DNA of 64,000 bases from contig CBDDTG010000042.1 of the NCBI GenBank assembly GCA_965233665.1, forward strand, positions 1 through 64,000, read 5' to 3'. The notes under the pieces are model-generated. The model was given only the letters and a program-made list of their open reading frames with translations, was not told the origin of the DNA and made no database searches. Positions 51,811 to 60,980 of the stretch are shown piece by piece. Position 1 is the stretch's first letter, and each line of letters starts with the position of its first letter. Position numbers and translations under genes: made by a program. The DNA is from Bacterioplanes sp965233665. GTDB taxonomy: Bacteria; Pseudomonadota; Gammaproteobacteria; Pseudomonadales; Oceanobacteraceae.

Positions 51811-54537
51811 ATGTCGCATCCCGTAATTCTTGTTGATGGCTCTTCCTATTTGTTCCGGGCCTTTCACGCCATCCCTCTGCTAACCAACTCCTCCGGCCTG
51901 CATACCAATGCGGTGAAGGGCGTTATCAGCATGATCAAGCGCCTGCAAAAGGACTACCCAGGTTCACAGCTGGTGGTGGTGTTCGATGCCAAGGGCAAAA
52001 CCTTTCGTAGTGACATTTACCCAGAGTACAAGGCGCACCGGCCACCCATGCCGGAAGAGCTGCGCGAGCAAATTGAGCCGATTCACCAAATTATTCGCGC
52101 CATGGGCTTGCCGCTGTTGATTGAAGAAGGGGTCGAAGCCGACGATGTTATTGGCACCTTGGCTAGCCAAGCGTTAGAGCATCAGCAGGATGTGATTATC
52201 TCCACCGGCGATAAAGACATGGCGCAGCTGGTGAATGAGCATGTTGCTTTGATCAACACCATGACCGACACCTTTATGGATGTGGACGGGGTGAAGGAAA
52301 AGTTTGGCATTCCACCTGAACACATCGTCGACTACCTGGCGCTGATGGGCGACAAAGTCGATAACATTCCGGGCGTGCCCAAAGTCGGCGAAAAAACTGC
52401 GGTTGGTCTCATTGCCGGCTTGGGCAGTTTGGAGTCGGTCTATGAGCGCTTAGATGACGTCAAAACCCTCGACTTTCGCGGTGCTAAAACCCTGGCGCCG
52501 AAACTCGAAGAGCACAAAGAGCAGGCGTTTTTATCGAAAGAGCTGGCCACCATTAAGTGTGATGTCGAGCTGCAGCACGGGCTGACGGAGCTGCATAGCC
52601 AGCCACAGGACGAAGCAGTGCTGCTGGACTGGTTCAAGCAATTAGAGTTTAAAGCCTGGATAGCTGAGCTGAGCTCCCAAGAAAGCGCAACGAATGCTGG
52701 TGAAGAAGAATCCACCCCCATTGCGATTGAAACCCAGTACGACATTATCTTTGCTCAATCCGAGCTGGATGCTTGGCTGGAGCGCCTCAAGGCCAGCGAG
52801 CTGTTTGCCTTCGATACCGAAACTACTTCTCTCAATTACAAGCAGGCCCGCATTGTCGGTGTGTCGTTTGCGGTTGAGCCTGGCAAAGCGGCTTATGTAC
52901 CGCTGGCACACGATTACGAAGGCGCTCCCGAGCAGCTCGACTGTGATGCCGTGCTGGCACAGCTCAAGCCGCTTTTGGAAGACCCGCAGCTGAAAAAAGT
53001 CGGGCAGCATATGAAATACGATATGCACGTGCTCGCCAACCACGGCATTCAGTTGTGTGGTGTGGCGTTTGATACGCAGCTGGAATCTTATGTGCTGGAT
53101 TCAGTCGCGACCCGTCATGATATGGACAGCCTGGCGCTCAAATATTTAGGCCATAAGTGCACCAGCTTTGAAGACATTGCTGGCAAAGGCGCTAAGCAAA
53201 AAACCTTCAATCAAATCGATATCGAGCAAGCTGGCCCCTATGCCGCCGAAGACGCCGACATTACCCTGCGCCTGCACCAGTTACTGTGGGCCAAGTTAGA
53301 GCAACAGCCGGCGTTAAAAAGCGTCTTTACCGACATCGAAATGCCGGTAATGCCAGTGTTGTGTGAAATGGAAGAAACCGGCGCCTTGATTGACCCGGAC
53401 TTACTGCATCAGCAAAGCCAAACCATTGAGCAGCGCTTAGCGCAGCTGGAGCAGCAAGCGCACAACGAAGCGGGTGAAGTGTTTAACCTCAGCTCGCCCA
53501 AACAGCTCGGCACTATTTTGTTTGAAAAGCAGGAACTGCCCGTCGTTAAAAAGACGCCCAAAGGCGCGCCATCAACGGCAGAAGAAGTACTGGCGCAGCT
53601 GGCAGAGGAATACGAGCTACCGCGCTTGATCATGGAGCACCGCGGCCTGGCCAAGCTCAAAAGCACTTACACTGACAAACTGCCCAGCATGACCTTTGCC
53701 GACAGCAATCGTGTGCACACCTCTTATCACCAAGCAGTAACGGCCACTGGGCGGTTATCGTCCAGTGATCCGAATTTGCAGAACATTCCCATTCGCTCAG
53801 ATGAAGGCCGCCGCATTCGCGAAGCCTTTGTTGCACCACAGGGTTACAAGCTCGTCGCAGCGGATTACAGCCAGATTGAGCTGCGCATCATGGCGCATTT
53901 ATCGGGCGATGACGGCCTGCTCAATGCCTTTGCTGAAGGACGCGATGTGCACCGTGCCACCGCTGCCGAGGTATTTGAAGTAACGGAAGCTGAGGTCAGC
54001 GATAACCAACGCCGCAGCGCCAAAGCCATTAACTTTGGCCTGATCTACGGCATGTCGGCCTTTGGTTTGGCGCGTCAGCTGGGCATTAGCCGCGGCGAAG
54101 CACAGCGGTATGTTGATTTGTACTTTGAGCGCTATCCGGGGGTGCGCCACTACATGGACAACACCCGAGAGCAGGCCAAAGAGCAGGGCTATGTTGAAAC
54201 CATCTTCGGCCGCCGTTTGTATTTGCCGGACATTCGCTCGCGCAACGTCGGTCGTCGCCAACACGCTGAACGCACCGCCATTAACGCCCCCATGCAAGGC
54301 AGTGCCGCCGACATCATCAAGCGTGCCATGGTGGCGGTGCATCAGTGGCTGCCAAGCTCAGGCTTTGATGCCCGCTTAATCATGCAGGTGCACGATGAAC
54401 TGATTCTGGAAGTCAAAGCCGAGCAGGCTGAGGCCTTGGCTGAAGCACTGAAGCAGCAAATGCAAGATGCCGCTGAGCTGAAAGTACCGCTGCTGGTAGA
54501 AGCCGGCGTCGGCGATAACTGGCAGCAAGCGCACTGA
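51811..54537 (+). CDS. polA: DNA polymerase I
   Basis: Repair and Okazaki-fragment polymerase of 908 residues with all three domains. The 5'-3' exonuclease covers about 1-290 (ILVDGSSYLFRAFHA). The 3'-5' exonuclease covers about 315-500 with the acidic residues DTET (FAFDTETTSLN, about 334-337), QHMKYDMHVL and YAAEDADITLRLH intact, so proofreading should work. The polymerase covers about 520-908 with motif A DYSQIELRIMAHLSGD and motif C QVHDELILE. It starts with ATG. Confidence 0.97.
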   Translation: MSHPVILVDGSSYLFRAFHAIPLLTNSSGLHTNAVKGVISMIKRLQKDYPGSQLVVVFDAKGKTFRSDIYPEYKAHRPPMPEELREQIEPIHQIIRAMGLPLLIEEGVEADDVIGTLASQALEHQQDVIISTGDKDMAQLVNEHVALINTMTDTFMDVDGVKEKFGIPPEHIVDYLALMGDKVDNIPGVPKVGEKTAVGLIAGLGSLESVYERLDDVKTLDFRGAKTLAPKLEEHKEQAFLSKELATIKCDVELQHGLTELHSQPQDEAVLLDWFKQLEFKAWIAELSSQESATNAGEEESTPIAIETQYDIIFAQSELDAWLERLKASELFAFDTETTSLNYKQARIVGVSFAVEPGKAAYVPLAHDYEGAPEQLDCDAVLAQLKPLLEDPQLKKVGQHMKYDMHVLANHGIQLCGVAFDTQLESYVLDSVATRHDMDSLALKYLGHKCTSFEDIAGKGAKQKTFNQIDIEQAGPYAAEDADITLRLHQLLWAKLEQQPALKSVFTDIEMPVMPVLCEMEETGALIDPDLLHQQSQTIEQRLAQLEQQAHNEAGEVFNLSSPKQLGTILFEKQELPVVKKTPKGAPSTAEEVLAQLAEEYELPRLIMEHRGLAKLKSTYTDKLPSMTFADSNRVHTSYHQAVTATGRLSSSDPNLQNIPIRSDEGRRIREAFVAPQGYKLVAADYSQIELRIMAHLSGDDGLLNAFAEGRDVHRATAAEVFEVTEAEVSDNQRRSAKAINFGLIYGMSAFGLARQLGISRGEAQRYVDLYFERYPGVRHYMDNTREQAKEQGYVETIFGRRLYLPDIRSRNVGRRQHAERTAINAPMQGSAADIIKRAMVAVHQWLPSSGFDARLIMQVHDELILEVKAEQAEALAEALKQQMQDAAELKVPLLVEAGVGDNWQQAH

Positions 54538-54560
54538 TAGGGCTGGATTTGGGAGTCGAT

Positions 54561-54630
54561 AAAAAAAGACCCGGGCGCCATTGGGGGAGCGACCGGGTCA
54601 ACTTCGGGTCATTGGGGAAGACCGAAGGTA
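54561..54630 (-). ncRNA. Candidate small RNA with twin C-rich loops (polA-engB)
   Basis: The minus strand between engB and polA holds two successive hairpins. The first pairs 54620-54627 with 54602-54610 around a UUCCCCAAU loop. The second pairs 54593-54599 with 54568-54574 (inner stem 54589-54591 with 54576-54578) around a UCCCCCAAUG loop and ends in seven T, an intrinsic terminator. C-rich loops like these are typical small-RNA seeds. The polA-engB gap encodes Spot 42 in E. coli and ErsA in Pseudomonas, so this may be a positional counterpart. No clear promoter is visible; it could instead be the 3' end of engB mRNA. Confidence 0.5.
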
Positions 54631-54786
54631 CAACTACATCATGGAACCAAGAGAGAATAAAAAACGGCTTTTCAACATGCCCGATGGGCATATTTCCAAT
54701 GTAGACAATGCGGCCAGAAGCGTGGCCGCAAATGATAGAAAATTAGAATGTCGCAGGATCGTTAGCTGACTTTGTTTGAAAAACGA

Positions 54787-55455
54787 TCAATCCAGTAGAT
54801 GATCCGGCAGCGGGGGAATGAAGTCGTCGTCTTCGCCTTCGTCGTCCGCCAGCAGCCAGCCATTAAGGGTTTGCTGCAGCAGTTTCAGGCCATCGCCGGA
54901 TTGCGAAGAAAAGGTCTGCGCCGTCATTGGCGTGTTGTAGCTCTTTAGTGCCTTTTTTACTTGCAACAGGGCCGCTTGTGCGGGGCCGCGCTTGAGTTTA
55001 TCGGCTTTGGTCAGCAAGACATGCACCGGCATATTGGCGCCTGTAGCCCAATCCAGCATGGCGACGTCAAACTCCTTCAGTGGATGACGAATGTCCATCA
55101 GCAGAACCAAGCCCACCAGCGACTCGCGCTTATCCAGATAAAACCCCAGCTCCTTTTGCCATTCGTTTTTCTTGGCGACGGGCACTTTGGCGTAGCCGTA
55201 GCCTGGCAGATCGACCAGCGCCAGCGGGGTATCGGCAATGCGAAAAAAGTTAATCAACTGAGTGCGGCCGGGCGTTTTACTGGTGCGCGCCAGTTTTTTG
55301 TTGCCGGTCAAACAGTTTAAGGCGCTAGACTTGCCAGCGTTAGAGCGACCAGCAAAGGCCACTTCGCGGGCGATGTCCGTCGGGCACTGACTAAGACGTG
55401 CAGCGCTCATTTCGAAGTGGGTGTTGGTATAGGTCAATGAATCCGGCTTTGACAT
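54787..55455 (-). CDS. engB: EngB (YihA), ribosome-biogenesis GTPase
   Basis: TRAFAC-class GTPase of 222 residues needed for assembly of the 50S subunit. It has G1 GRSNAGKSS near residues 36-44, G2 around TSKTPGRTQLINFF, G3 DLPGYG near 79-84 and G4 TKADKLKRG near 148-156. The C-terminal tail is acidic. It is convergent with polA and divergent from the cytochrome c5 gene. Confidence 0.96.
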   Translation of the reverse strand: MSKPDSLTYTNTHFEMSAARLSQCPTDIAREVAFAGRSNAGKSSALNCLTGNKKLARTSKTPGRTQLINFFRIADTPLALVDLPGYGYAKVPVAKKNEWQKELGFYLDKRESLVGLVLLMDIRHPLKEFDVAMLDWATGANMPVHVLLTKADKLKRGPAQAALLQVKKALKSYNTPMTAQTFSSQSGDGLKLLQQTLNGWLLADDEGEDDDFIPPLPDHLLD

Positions 55456-55467
55456 GGGGTAAACGTA

Positions 55468-55496
55468 ATGACCGTCTGGTAGTTAATGTTTATAAT
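55468..55496 (+). promoter_or_regulatory. Promoter upstream of cytochrome c5
   Basis: The -10 is a perfect TATAAT at 55491-55496, with a weaker -35 ATGACC at 55468-55473 and a 17 bp spacer. The transcript would have an ~90 nt leader to the ATG at 55594. Confidence 0.6.
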
Positions 55497-55593
55497 GGCG
55501 GGCCTTTGGATGACGCTCCTAGTCTATCACAGAGCGCTGAGTTCGAGGCGACGCTATTTTCAAATCCGAAAATTGAGCAGAGAGAGACTCACA

Positions 55594-55896
55594 ATGATGA
55601 AAAAATTAACTGTGATAGCGGCCCTGTCAGCTGCCGCCCTAAGCGCCAACGTGCAGGCCTTCGATGTGGATGCCAAGTACAAGCAGGCGTGTGCTGCGTG
55701 TCATGCTGCTGGTGTTGCCGGTGCCCCTAAGTCTTTCGATAAGGCCGCTTGGGAGCCACGTCTGGCCCAAGGCATGGACACACTCGTTGCCAGCGTCACC
55801 AACGGCAAAGGCGCCATGCCACCGCGCGGTTTGTGCATGGACTGTACGCCTGAGCAGTATCAGCAGCTGATCAACTACATGGCTGCGCCGAAATAA
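55594..55896 (+). CDS. Cytochrome c5-type monohaem protein
   Basis: Periplasmic cytochrome of 100 residues (ATG 55594; the frame is open further upstream). The signal peptide ends near NVQA (residue 22). The single haem site is CAACH (Cys33-His37) and Met75 in GAMPPRG is the axial ligand. A second pair, CMDC (Cys81/Cys84), as seen in some c5 proteins, may form a disulfide. It pairs with the cytochrome c4 gene 32 bp downstream. Confidence 0.9.
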   Translation: MMKKLTVIAALSAAALSANVQAFDVDAKYKQACAACHAAGVAGAPKSFDKAAWEPRLAQGMDTLVASVTNGKGAMPPRGLCMDCTPEQYQQLINYMAAPK

Positions 55897-55928
55897 CAGA
55901 AGAATTCACTTACAACCTGGATCTGACG

Positions 55929-56528
55929 ATGAAAAACCTGTTGATTAGCCTGATAGTTTCTGCCGGACTGGTGTCCGTGGCTCACGCTGGTGATGCTGAA
56001 GCCGGGAAAGCGTTGTCTGCTACCTGTGCCGCTTGCCATGGTGCTGACGGCAACAGCCCCTCGCCAGCGTTCCCTAAAATCGCTGGCCAGGGTGAGCGCT
56101 ACCTAATCAAGCAGATCACCGAAATTCGTGACGGTGTTCGTCCGGTCCCGACCATGCAGCCGTTCGTGATGAACCTGACGGACGAAAATATTGCTGATCT
56201 GGCCGCCTACTTCGCTGAGCAAACGCCTACCAGTGGCGGTGCAAAAGAGGAGTTGGTCGACTTAGGTGAGCGTATTTTCCGTGCCGGTATTGAAGAGAAA
56301 GGCATTCCTGCTTGTCAGGCATGTCACTTGCCGGATGGTAGCGGCATGGAGCTGGCTGGTTTCCCGCGCCTGGCAGGTCAGCACGATCAGTACACGGCCC
56401 TGCAGCTGCATAACTTCAGCTCAGGTGAGCGCAACAACGACCAAGCGGCGATGATGCGCACCGTGGCTGAACGCATGCACGACAAAGAAATCGAAGCGGT
56501 TTCGTCGTACATTCAGGGGCTGCGTTAA
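55929..56528 (+). CDS. Cytochrome c4 (dihaem)
   Basis: Periplasmic electron carrier of 199 residues feeding terminal oxidases. The signal peptide ends at AHAG (about residue 20). The two cytochrome halves have haem sites CAACH (Cys33-His37) and CQACH (about 128-132), with axial methionines in MQPFVM and MMRTVAERM contexts. A strong terminator follows. Confidence 0.93.
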   Translation: MKNLLISLIVSAGLVSVAHAGDAEAGKALSATCAACHGADGNSPSPAFPKIAGQGERYLIKQITEIRDGVRPVPTMQPFVMNLTDENIADLAAYFAEQTPTSGGAKEELVDLGERIFRAGIEEKGIPACQACHLPDGSGMELAGFPRLAGQHDQYTALQLHNFSSGERNNDQAAMMRTVAERMHDKEIEAVSSYIQGLR

Positions 56529-56539
56529 TCGCACCAGTA

Positions 56540-56567
56540 AAAAAAGCGACTTCGGTCGCTTTTTTTA
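56540..56567 (+). terminator. Terminator after cytochrome c4
   Basis: The stem AAGCGAC/GTCGCTT (56544-56550 with 56555-56561) with a TTCG tetraloop is flanked by A and T runs, a classic strong terminator. Confidence 0.9.
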
Positions 56568-56678
56568 TGTCTAGCAGGCGTGCTTGCGTTTCTTTGCGCC
56601 ACCTCAGTGGGCGCTATGGAACCTTTGTGCAACAATGCGCTCTGTCTTTACTTGATCAATCAAGGCTGGAGTTTAGGG

Positions 56679-57311
56679 ATGTTATCTCGAATTAAAGTAT
56701 GGTTGCTGGCGACCCTGGCAACAGTAGCAATGTCTGCCCAGGCAGCAGATTACGAAGCAGGCAAGCACTACATAGTATTGGATGAGCCAGTGCCAGTGCA
56801 GCAAAACGGCAAAGTCCATGTTGAAGAAGCCTTTTGGTATGGCTGTCCTCACTGCTTTCACTTAGAAAGCGTGTTGTCGCCCTGGAAGAAGCAATTAGCG
56901 GATGACGTGCAGTTTACCGGCGTTCCAGCCATGTTCGGCCGTCAATGGGTGGTGCATGCGCAGCTGTATCATGTTGCTGATGTGTTGGGTGTTCTGGATC
57001 AGGTGCACGAAGACATCTTCAATGCCATCAATGTGGGCGGTAAGCGTCTGTTGGACAAAGACGATCAACGTGATTTCTTGGTCGAAAAAGCCGGTATCAG
57101 CGCTGAAGACTTCAACAAAGCGTATGACTCCTTTACGGTGAAGAGCCGTATGAAAAATGCCGATCAGCGCATCCGTGCATTTAAGATCAGCGGTGTGCCA
57201 GCGCTCATCGTGCAAGGCAAGTACATCGTTACGGCACGTGAGGCCGGCAGCCAGGAAAACATGCTCAAGGTAGTGGATTACTTGATCGAACAGGAGCGCA
57301 GTGCGCTCTAA
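56679..57311 (+). CDS. dsbA: DsbA, thiol:disulfide oxidase
   Basis: Periplasmic enzyme that forms disulfide bonds in newly exported proteins. I use the ATG at 56679 (210 residues, signal peptide MLSRIKVWLLATLATVAMSAQA); the frame is open to 56580. The active site is CPHC at Cys56-Cys59 in FWYGCPHCFHLES, and the cis-proline is in KISGVPALIV. It follows cytochromes c4 and c5 as in Pseudomonas. The EEP gene overlaps its last codons. Confidence 0.94.
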   Translation: MLSRIKVWLLATLATVAMSAQAADYEAGKHYIVLDEPVPVQQNGKVHVEEAFWYGCPHCFHLESVLSPWKKQLADDVQFTGVPAMFGRQWVVHAQLYHVADVLGVLDQVHEDIFNAINVGGKRLLDKDDQRDFLVEKAGISAEDFNKAYDSFTVKSRMKNADQRIRAFKISGVPALIVQGKYIVTAREAGSQENMLKVVDYLIEQERSAL

Positions 57312-58113
57312 TTCCTGCCCTGCAGTGCATTCTTCGCTGCGGGATTTTCTGGCGGCTACGGCCGCCAGCGAACACTCCTTGCGATTGCTGACCCTGAATA
57401 TGCAGGTCGGCATTCACACTCGCGGTTATCACGACTACCTTCTCAAGAGCTGGCAGCACCTCTTGCCTTGCGCTCACAGACAACAAGCCCTGGTTGATAT
57501 TGCCGAGTTGATTCGGCCGTTTGACATAGTAGCCCTGCAAGAAGCCGACGCCGGCAGCTGGCGCAGTCGGCGCATCAATCAGGTCGAATATTTAGCGCAA
57601 CTTGCCGACTTCCCTCATTGGTATCAGCAAGTGAATCGCAACCTAGGGGCATTAGCGCAGCACAGCAATGGCTTGCTCAGTCGCTTGCCCATGCAGCAAC
57701 TCAATCGCCATGCTTTGCCCGGTGCACTGCCCGGCCGTGGGCTGATGATTGCGCAGTTGCCGCTTCACAACCAGCAGGTGACCGTGGCGGTAACGCATTT
57801 GGCACTGGGCAAGCGAACGCAATTTGCGCAACTCGATTTTCTAGTGAACCAAGTGGCAGGTGCTGAACACTTGATCATCATGGGCGATTTAAATCAGGAG
57901 GCGGATGTTTTATTAAAACACAGCCCGCTCAAACAGCTGCGCCTGCAGCCATTGGCCCAGGCTTTGCCCACCTACCCCAGCTGGCGGCCGTTGCGCGGCT
58001 TAGACCACATATTTGTCAGCGAGCAACTGCAGCTGGAACATTTGGCCACCCTCCAGCACCCGCTTTCCGATCATTTGCCCGTCGCTGCGGCCATTCGTTT
58101 GGCCAGTACCTAG
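57301..58113 (+). CDS. Endonuclease/exonuclease/phosphatase family protein
   Basis: Metal-dependent phosphodiesterase-fold protein of 270 residues. Catalytic motifs of the EEP superfamily are visible: LRLLTLNMQ (about 27-35), IVALQEADAG (about 76-85), IIMGDLNQEAD (about 194-204), RGLDHIFVS and SDHLPVAAAI at the end. The GTG start lies inside dsbA. The final G of its TAG stop is the first base of repeat copy 2, so the 3' end has been altered by the insertion (see findings). The substrate is unknown. Confidence 0.85.
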   Translation: MRSNSCPAVHSSLRDFLAATAASEHSLRLLTLNMQVGIHTRGYHDYLLKSWQHLLPCAHRQQALVDIAELIRPFDIVALQEADAGSWRSRRINQVEYLAQLADFPHWYQQVNRNLGALAQHSNGLLSRLPMQQLNRHALPGALPGRGLMIAQLPLHNQQVTVAVTHLALGKRTQFAQLDFLVNQVAGAEHLIIMGDLNQEADVLLKHSPLKQLRLQPLAQALPTYPSWRPLRGLDHIFVSEQLQLEHLATLQHPLSDHLPVAAAIRLAST

Positions 58114-58377
58114 GGCACCTCTGAATAATTCTGCACAGCCCTGCGCGATTGCTGCAGGCTTTCAGAACAAGGCGGTGGTGGCAGGAAATGGCCAGCCCTT
58201 TTCAACATTGCCAACAACGTTATAAAGGCCTGCGGCCCGCGCCCTAAGGGGAGCGCCAGAGAACTCCAGCTCTGTGTCGCCGATTTTTGCTGTAGCCTTG
58301 CTAGAGCGGCAAACCGGCTTCGTGATCTGAAGCCCTCTGGCGATCCAGAGCGGGCACCGAATTATTCAGAGGTGCCC
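58113..58377 (+). mobile_element. 265 bp MITE-like repeat, copy 2
   Basis: This 265 bp element starts GGGCACCTCTGAATAATTC and ends GAATTATTCAGAGGTGCCC, a perfect 19 bp terminal inverted repeat. It is about 93% identical to copy 1 (32392-32655), which lies in the other orientation. Inside, CGCCAGAG and CTCTGGCG can pair. It has no coding capacity. It abuts the EEP gene stop on the left and lies about 70 bp before the GGDEF gene on the right. The flanks (CTA and TGA) are not a matching target duplication. It fills most of the gap between the two genes. Confidence 0.85.
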
Positions 58378-58444
58378 TGAGTCACACTGCCTCGGTCAGA
58401 CTTACCTATAATGAGGCTGGCATTAAACACCCAAGGGGAAGGCT

Positions 58445-60142
58445 ATGGCTGCAGGAGCGGGAGATTCCGCCCGTCGCTGGCGAGATAAGTACCTTGATCT
58501 GGTAGAAAGTCACGAACAGCTCAAACACAGCAGTGAAGAAAGCCAAGACCAGTTGCGGCGCGCGTTGGTCATGGTGTCGCTGTTGGCTGAGGGGCAGGAG
58601 TCCAGTGTTGATGCCGCTTTAGGGCATTTGCGCGAGGCGCTAAAGCCGGGCGCTCACGGCATGGAAAAAACCATGTCTGACCTCGAGCGAGCGGTGCGCC
58701 GTTTTGAGGATCAAAACAGCGCCCAAGCCGAAGTGCTACTGGGCGAGTTGTCTGATGTCGCCAAAAAGCTGGCCGATTGTCCACTTCCCAAACCGCTATT
58801 ACGACGCATCAAAGAAGTGCGTAAGCAGGCGCAATCTGAGCTGCAAAACTGGTCGGGCTACATCAATCAGCTGCAAGCTTGGATGCAGATCCTCGGGGAG
58901 CTTGCGACCCTTGATGGCCAAGAGGAGGCCAAGTCGAAATGGTGGCAGCGCTGGTTTGCGCCTCGCTCTCAAGAGGGGGAGGAGCAACAAGAGGCTTCTC
59001 AGCATGTTCTGTCCGATGCGCCGATTCAGTTGGATCAAGCCACCGATGTTGCTCAGCATCAAGAGGGTGAGCCGGGCTTTTCTCATATTGCCGAAGAAGT
59101 ATCGCAAACGCTGTTGAGTTTGCTGTCTCAGTTGGTGATACCCGAGCGGCTGAATACCTCCGCCAATGACCTGCAAGCACGGTTGAGCAAGGGCCTTAAC
59201 TGGTACGAGCTGGTGCCGCTGCTAGAGGATACCGCCGAGTTCTTGATTGATTGTTTGGGCAGTGGCCAGCAGGAATTTGAGCGCTTCTTATCGAACCTGG
59301 ATGAGCGCCTGCGCGCCATTCAGCTGTTGGTGACCGATGCCCACAGCGGACAGGCTGAGCGTGAGCGCGCCCGCCAAGATCTAGACGGCCTGGTGCGTGA
59401 TCAAATTGCCGATATTCGCTCGGTGGTCACCGGTTCTCGCGACCTCGGTGAGCTGGGCTCCAGTGTGCGTGAGCATTTAACTTTGATCGTGCGCGCGATG
59501 GAAAAGTATCAAGAGGACGAGAGCGAGCGCGAGCAACGCTTAGCCGCCAAGTTAGAAATGCTGCAAAACCGGCTTGATGAAATGGAGAAAGAAGCCTCGG
59601 CGGCACGCAAAGTCATCGAGGAGCAAAAACGCCGCGCTACCCACGATGGTTTGACCGGCTTGCCAAACCGCGAGGCCTACACCCTGCGATTAGACCAAGA
59701 ACTAAAGCGGCGCACGCGCTATGGCGGTGCGCTGACCATGGCGATTGCGGACGTCGATCACTTCAAATCCATCAATGATAACTACGGTCACTTAGCGGGG
59801 GACAAGGTATTGCAGTTACTGGCGCGAGCCATGCGCAAATACCTGCGCGATGTCGACTTTATCGCCCGCTACGGCGGCGAAGAGTTTGTCATTTTGATGC
59901 CAGAGACCAACGCCAGCGAGGCCATGGTCGCCACTGAAAAGCTGCGCCAGGCGATAGAAAAAGCGCCGTTTCATTTTAAGAAGCAGCCGGTGCCCATCAC
60001 CATGTCGTTTGGCATTGCAGAGTTTCATGCAACGGAAGAGCCCGAAAGTGTGTTCGATCGTGCCGATAAGGCGCTCTACAAAGCCAAAGAGAACGGTCGC
60101 AATCAGGTGCAGTTAGGGGACGATAGCAAAGCCGCTCACTGA
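58445..60142 (+). CDS. Diguanylate cyclase (GGDEF domain)
   Basis: Cytoplasmic protein of 565 residues that makes cyclic di-GMP from two GTP. The long N-terminal region (about 1-390) is helical with coiled coils and has no membrane segment. The GGDEF domain (about 395-555) has the active motif GGEEF (RYGGEEFVILMP, about 475-479). No RxxD inhibitory site is obvious just before it. A -10-like TATAAT lies at 58407-58412, just outside the repeat element, so the element may have supplied or displaced the rest of the promoter. Confidence 0.92.
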   Translation: MAAGAGDSARRWRDKYLDLVESHEQLKHSSEESQDQLRRALVMVSLLAEGQESSVDAALGHLREALKPGAHGMEKTMSDLERAVRRFEDQNSAQAEVLLGELSDVAKKLADCPLPKPLLRRIKEVRKQAQSELQNWSGYINQLQAWMQILGELATLDGQEEAKSKWWQRWFAPRSQEGEEQQEASQHVLSDAPIQLDQATDVAQHQEGEPGFSHIAEEVSQTLLSLLSQLVIPERLNTSANDLQARLSKGLNWYELVPLLEDTAEFLIDCLGSGQQEFERFLSNLDERLRAIQLLVTDAHSGQAERERARQDLDGLVRDQIADIRSVVTGSRDLGELGSSVREHLTLIVRAMEKYQEDESEREQRLAAKLEMLQNRLDEMEKEASAARKVIEEQKRRATHDGLTGLPNREAYTLRLDQELKRRTRYGGALTMAIADVDHFKSINDNYGHLAGDKVLQLLARAMRKYLRDVDFIARYGGEEFVILMPETNASEAMVATEKLRQAIEKAPFHFKKQPVPITMSFGIAEFHATEEPESVFDRADKALYKAKENGRNQVQLGDDSKAAH

Positions 60143-60202
60143 GCTTGAAATCGTCGCAGTCTTTCTTTATGGTTTCGTTTTTGTTTTTAATCGAAACCAA
60201 AT

Positions 60203-60976
60203 ATGGCTCGCGGACACACACTACAGCGCCGACAGCACATTCTTACGACACTGCAGCAAAGCGGTGAAGTCCAGGTGGATGCCCTAGCGGCCTCGTTAAA
60301 CACCTCTGAAGTGACGATTCGTAAGGATTTAAAGGCATTAGAAAGCAGCGGGCTGCTGTTACGGCGTTACGGTGGCGCCGTTCCCATTCCTGGAGATTTG
60401 GCCCAGGGCGAAGTATCCAAGGTTTCGAATCGAAAGGTGGCGATTGCAGCGGCGGCCGCCCGCCGCATTCGCGACCATCAACGCTTGATTATCGATTATG
60501 GCTCCACCACGGCCGCATTGATTCCATATCTGGAGCACAAGCGCGGTTTGGTGGTGATGAGCAATTCCCTCGCCGTCGCCCGGCAGTTATTGGCGTTAGA
60601 CAATGAGCCGACGCTGCTGATGACCGGTGGCACCTGGGATGCGCAGTCGGAGTCGTTTCAAGGCCAAGTGGCGGAGCAGGTGTTGGCCAGTTACGACTTC
60701 GACCATTTATTCATTGGCTGTGATGGCATCGATCTGCAGCGTGGCACCACCACCTTTAATGAACTGATGTCGCTGAGTCGGGCCATGGCTAAGGCGGCAC
60801 GTGAAGTCGTGGTGTTGGCCGAGTCTGACAAAATCGGCCGTCGTATTCCTAATCTTGAGCTGGCTTGGCAGCAGGTTGATCTGCTGATTACCGACAACGG
60901 TTTGACCGTCGAGCAACAGCAATCCATTGAGTCTCAAGGCGTGCGGGTCGAAACCGTGGCGCCAGCACAAGGGTGA
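60203..60976 (+). CDS. DeoR family regulator, GlmR-like
   Basis: Repressor/activator of 257 residues with an N-terminal DeoR helix-turn-helix (RRQHILTTLQQSGEVQVDALA, TSEVTIRKDL) and a sugar-phosphate-binding domain with IIDYGSTTAALIPYL and FIGCDGID. It directly precedes glmS; the same pairing in Pseudomonas gave the name GlmR, so control of glucosamine-6-phosphate synthesis is likely. Confidence 0.85.
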   Translation: MARGHTLQRRQHILTTLQQSGEVQVDALAASLNTSEVTIRKDLKALESSGLLLRRYGGAVPIPGDLAQGEVSKVSNRKVAIAAAAARRIRDHQRLIIDYGSTTAALIPYLEHKRGLVVMSNSLAVARQLLALDNEPTLLMTGGTWDAQSESFQGQVAEQVLASYDFDHLFIGCDGIDLQRGTTTFNELMSLSRAMAKAAREVVVLAESDKIGRRIPNLELAWQQVDLLITDNGLTVEQQQSIESQGVRVETVAPAQG

Positions 60977-60980
60977 CCGT

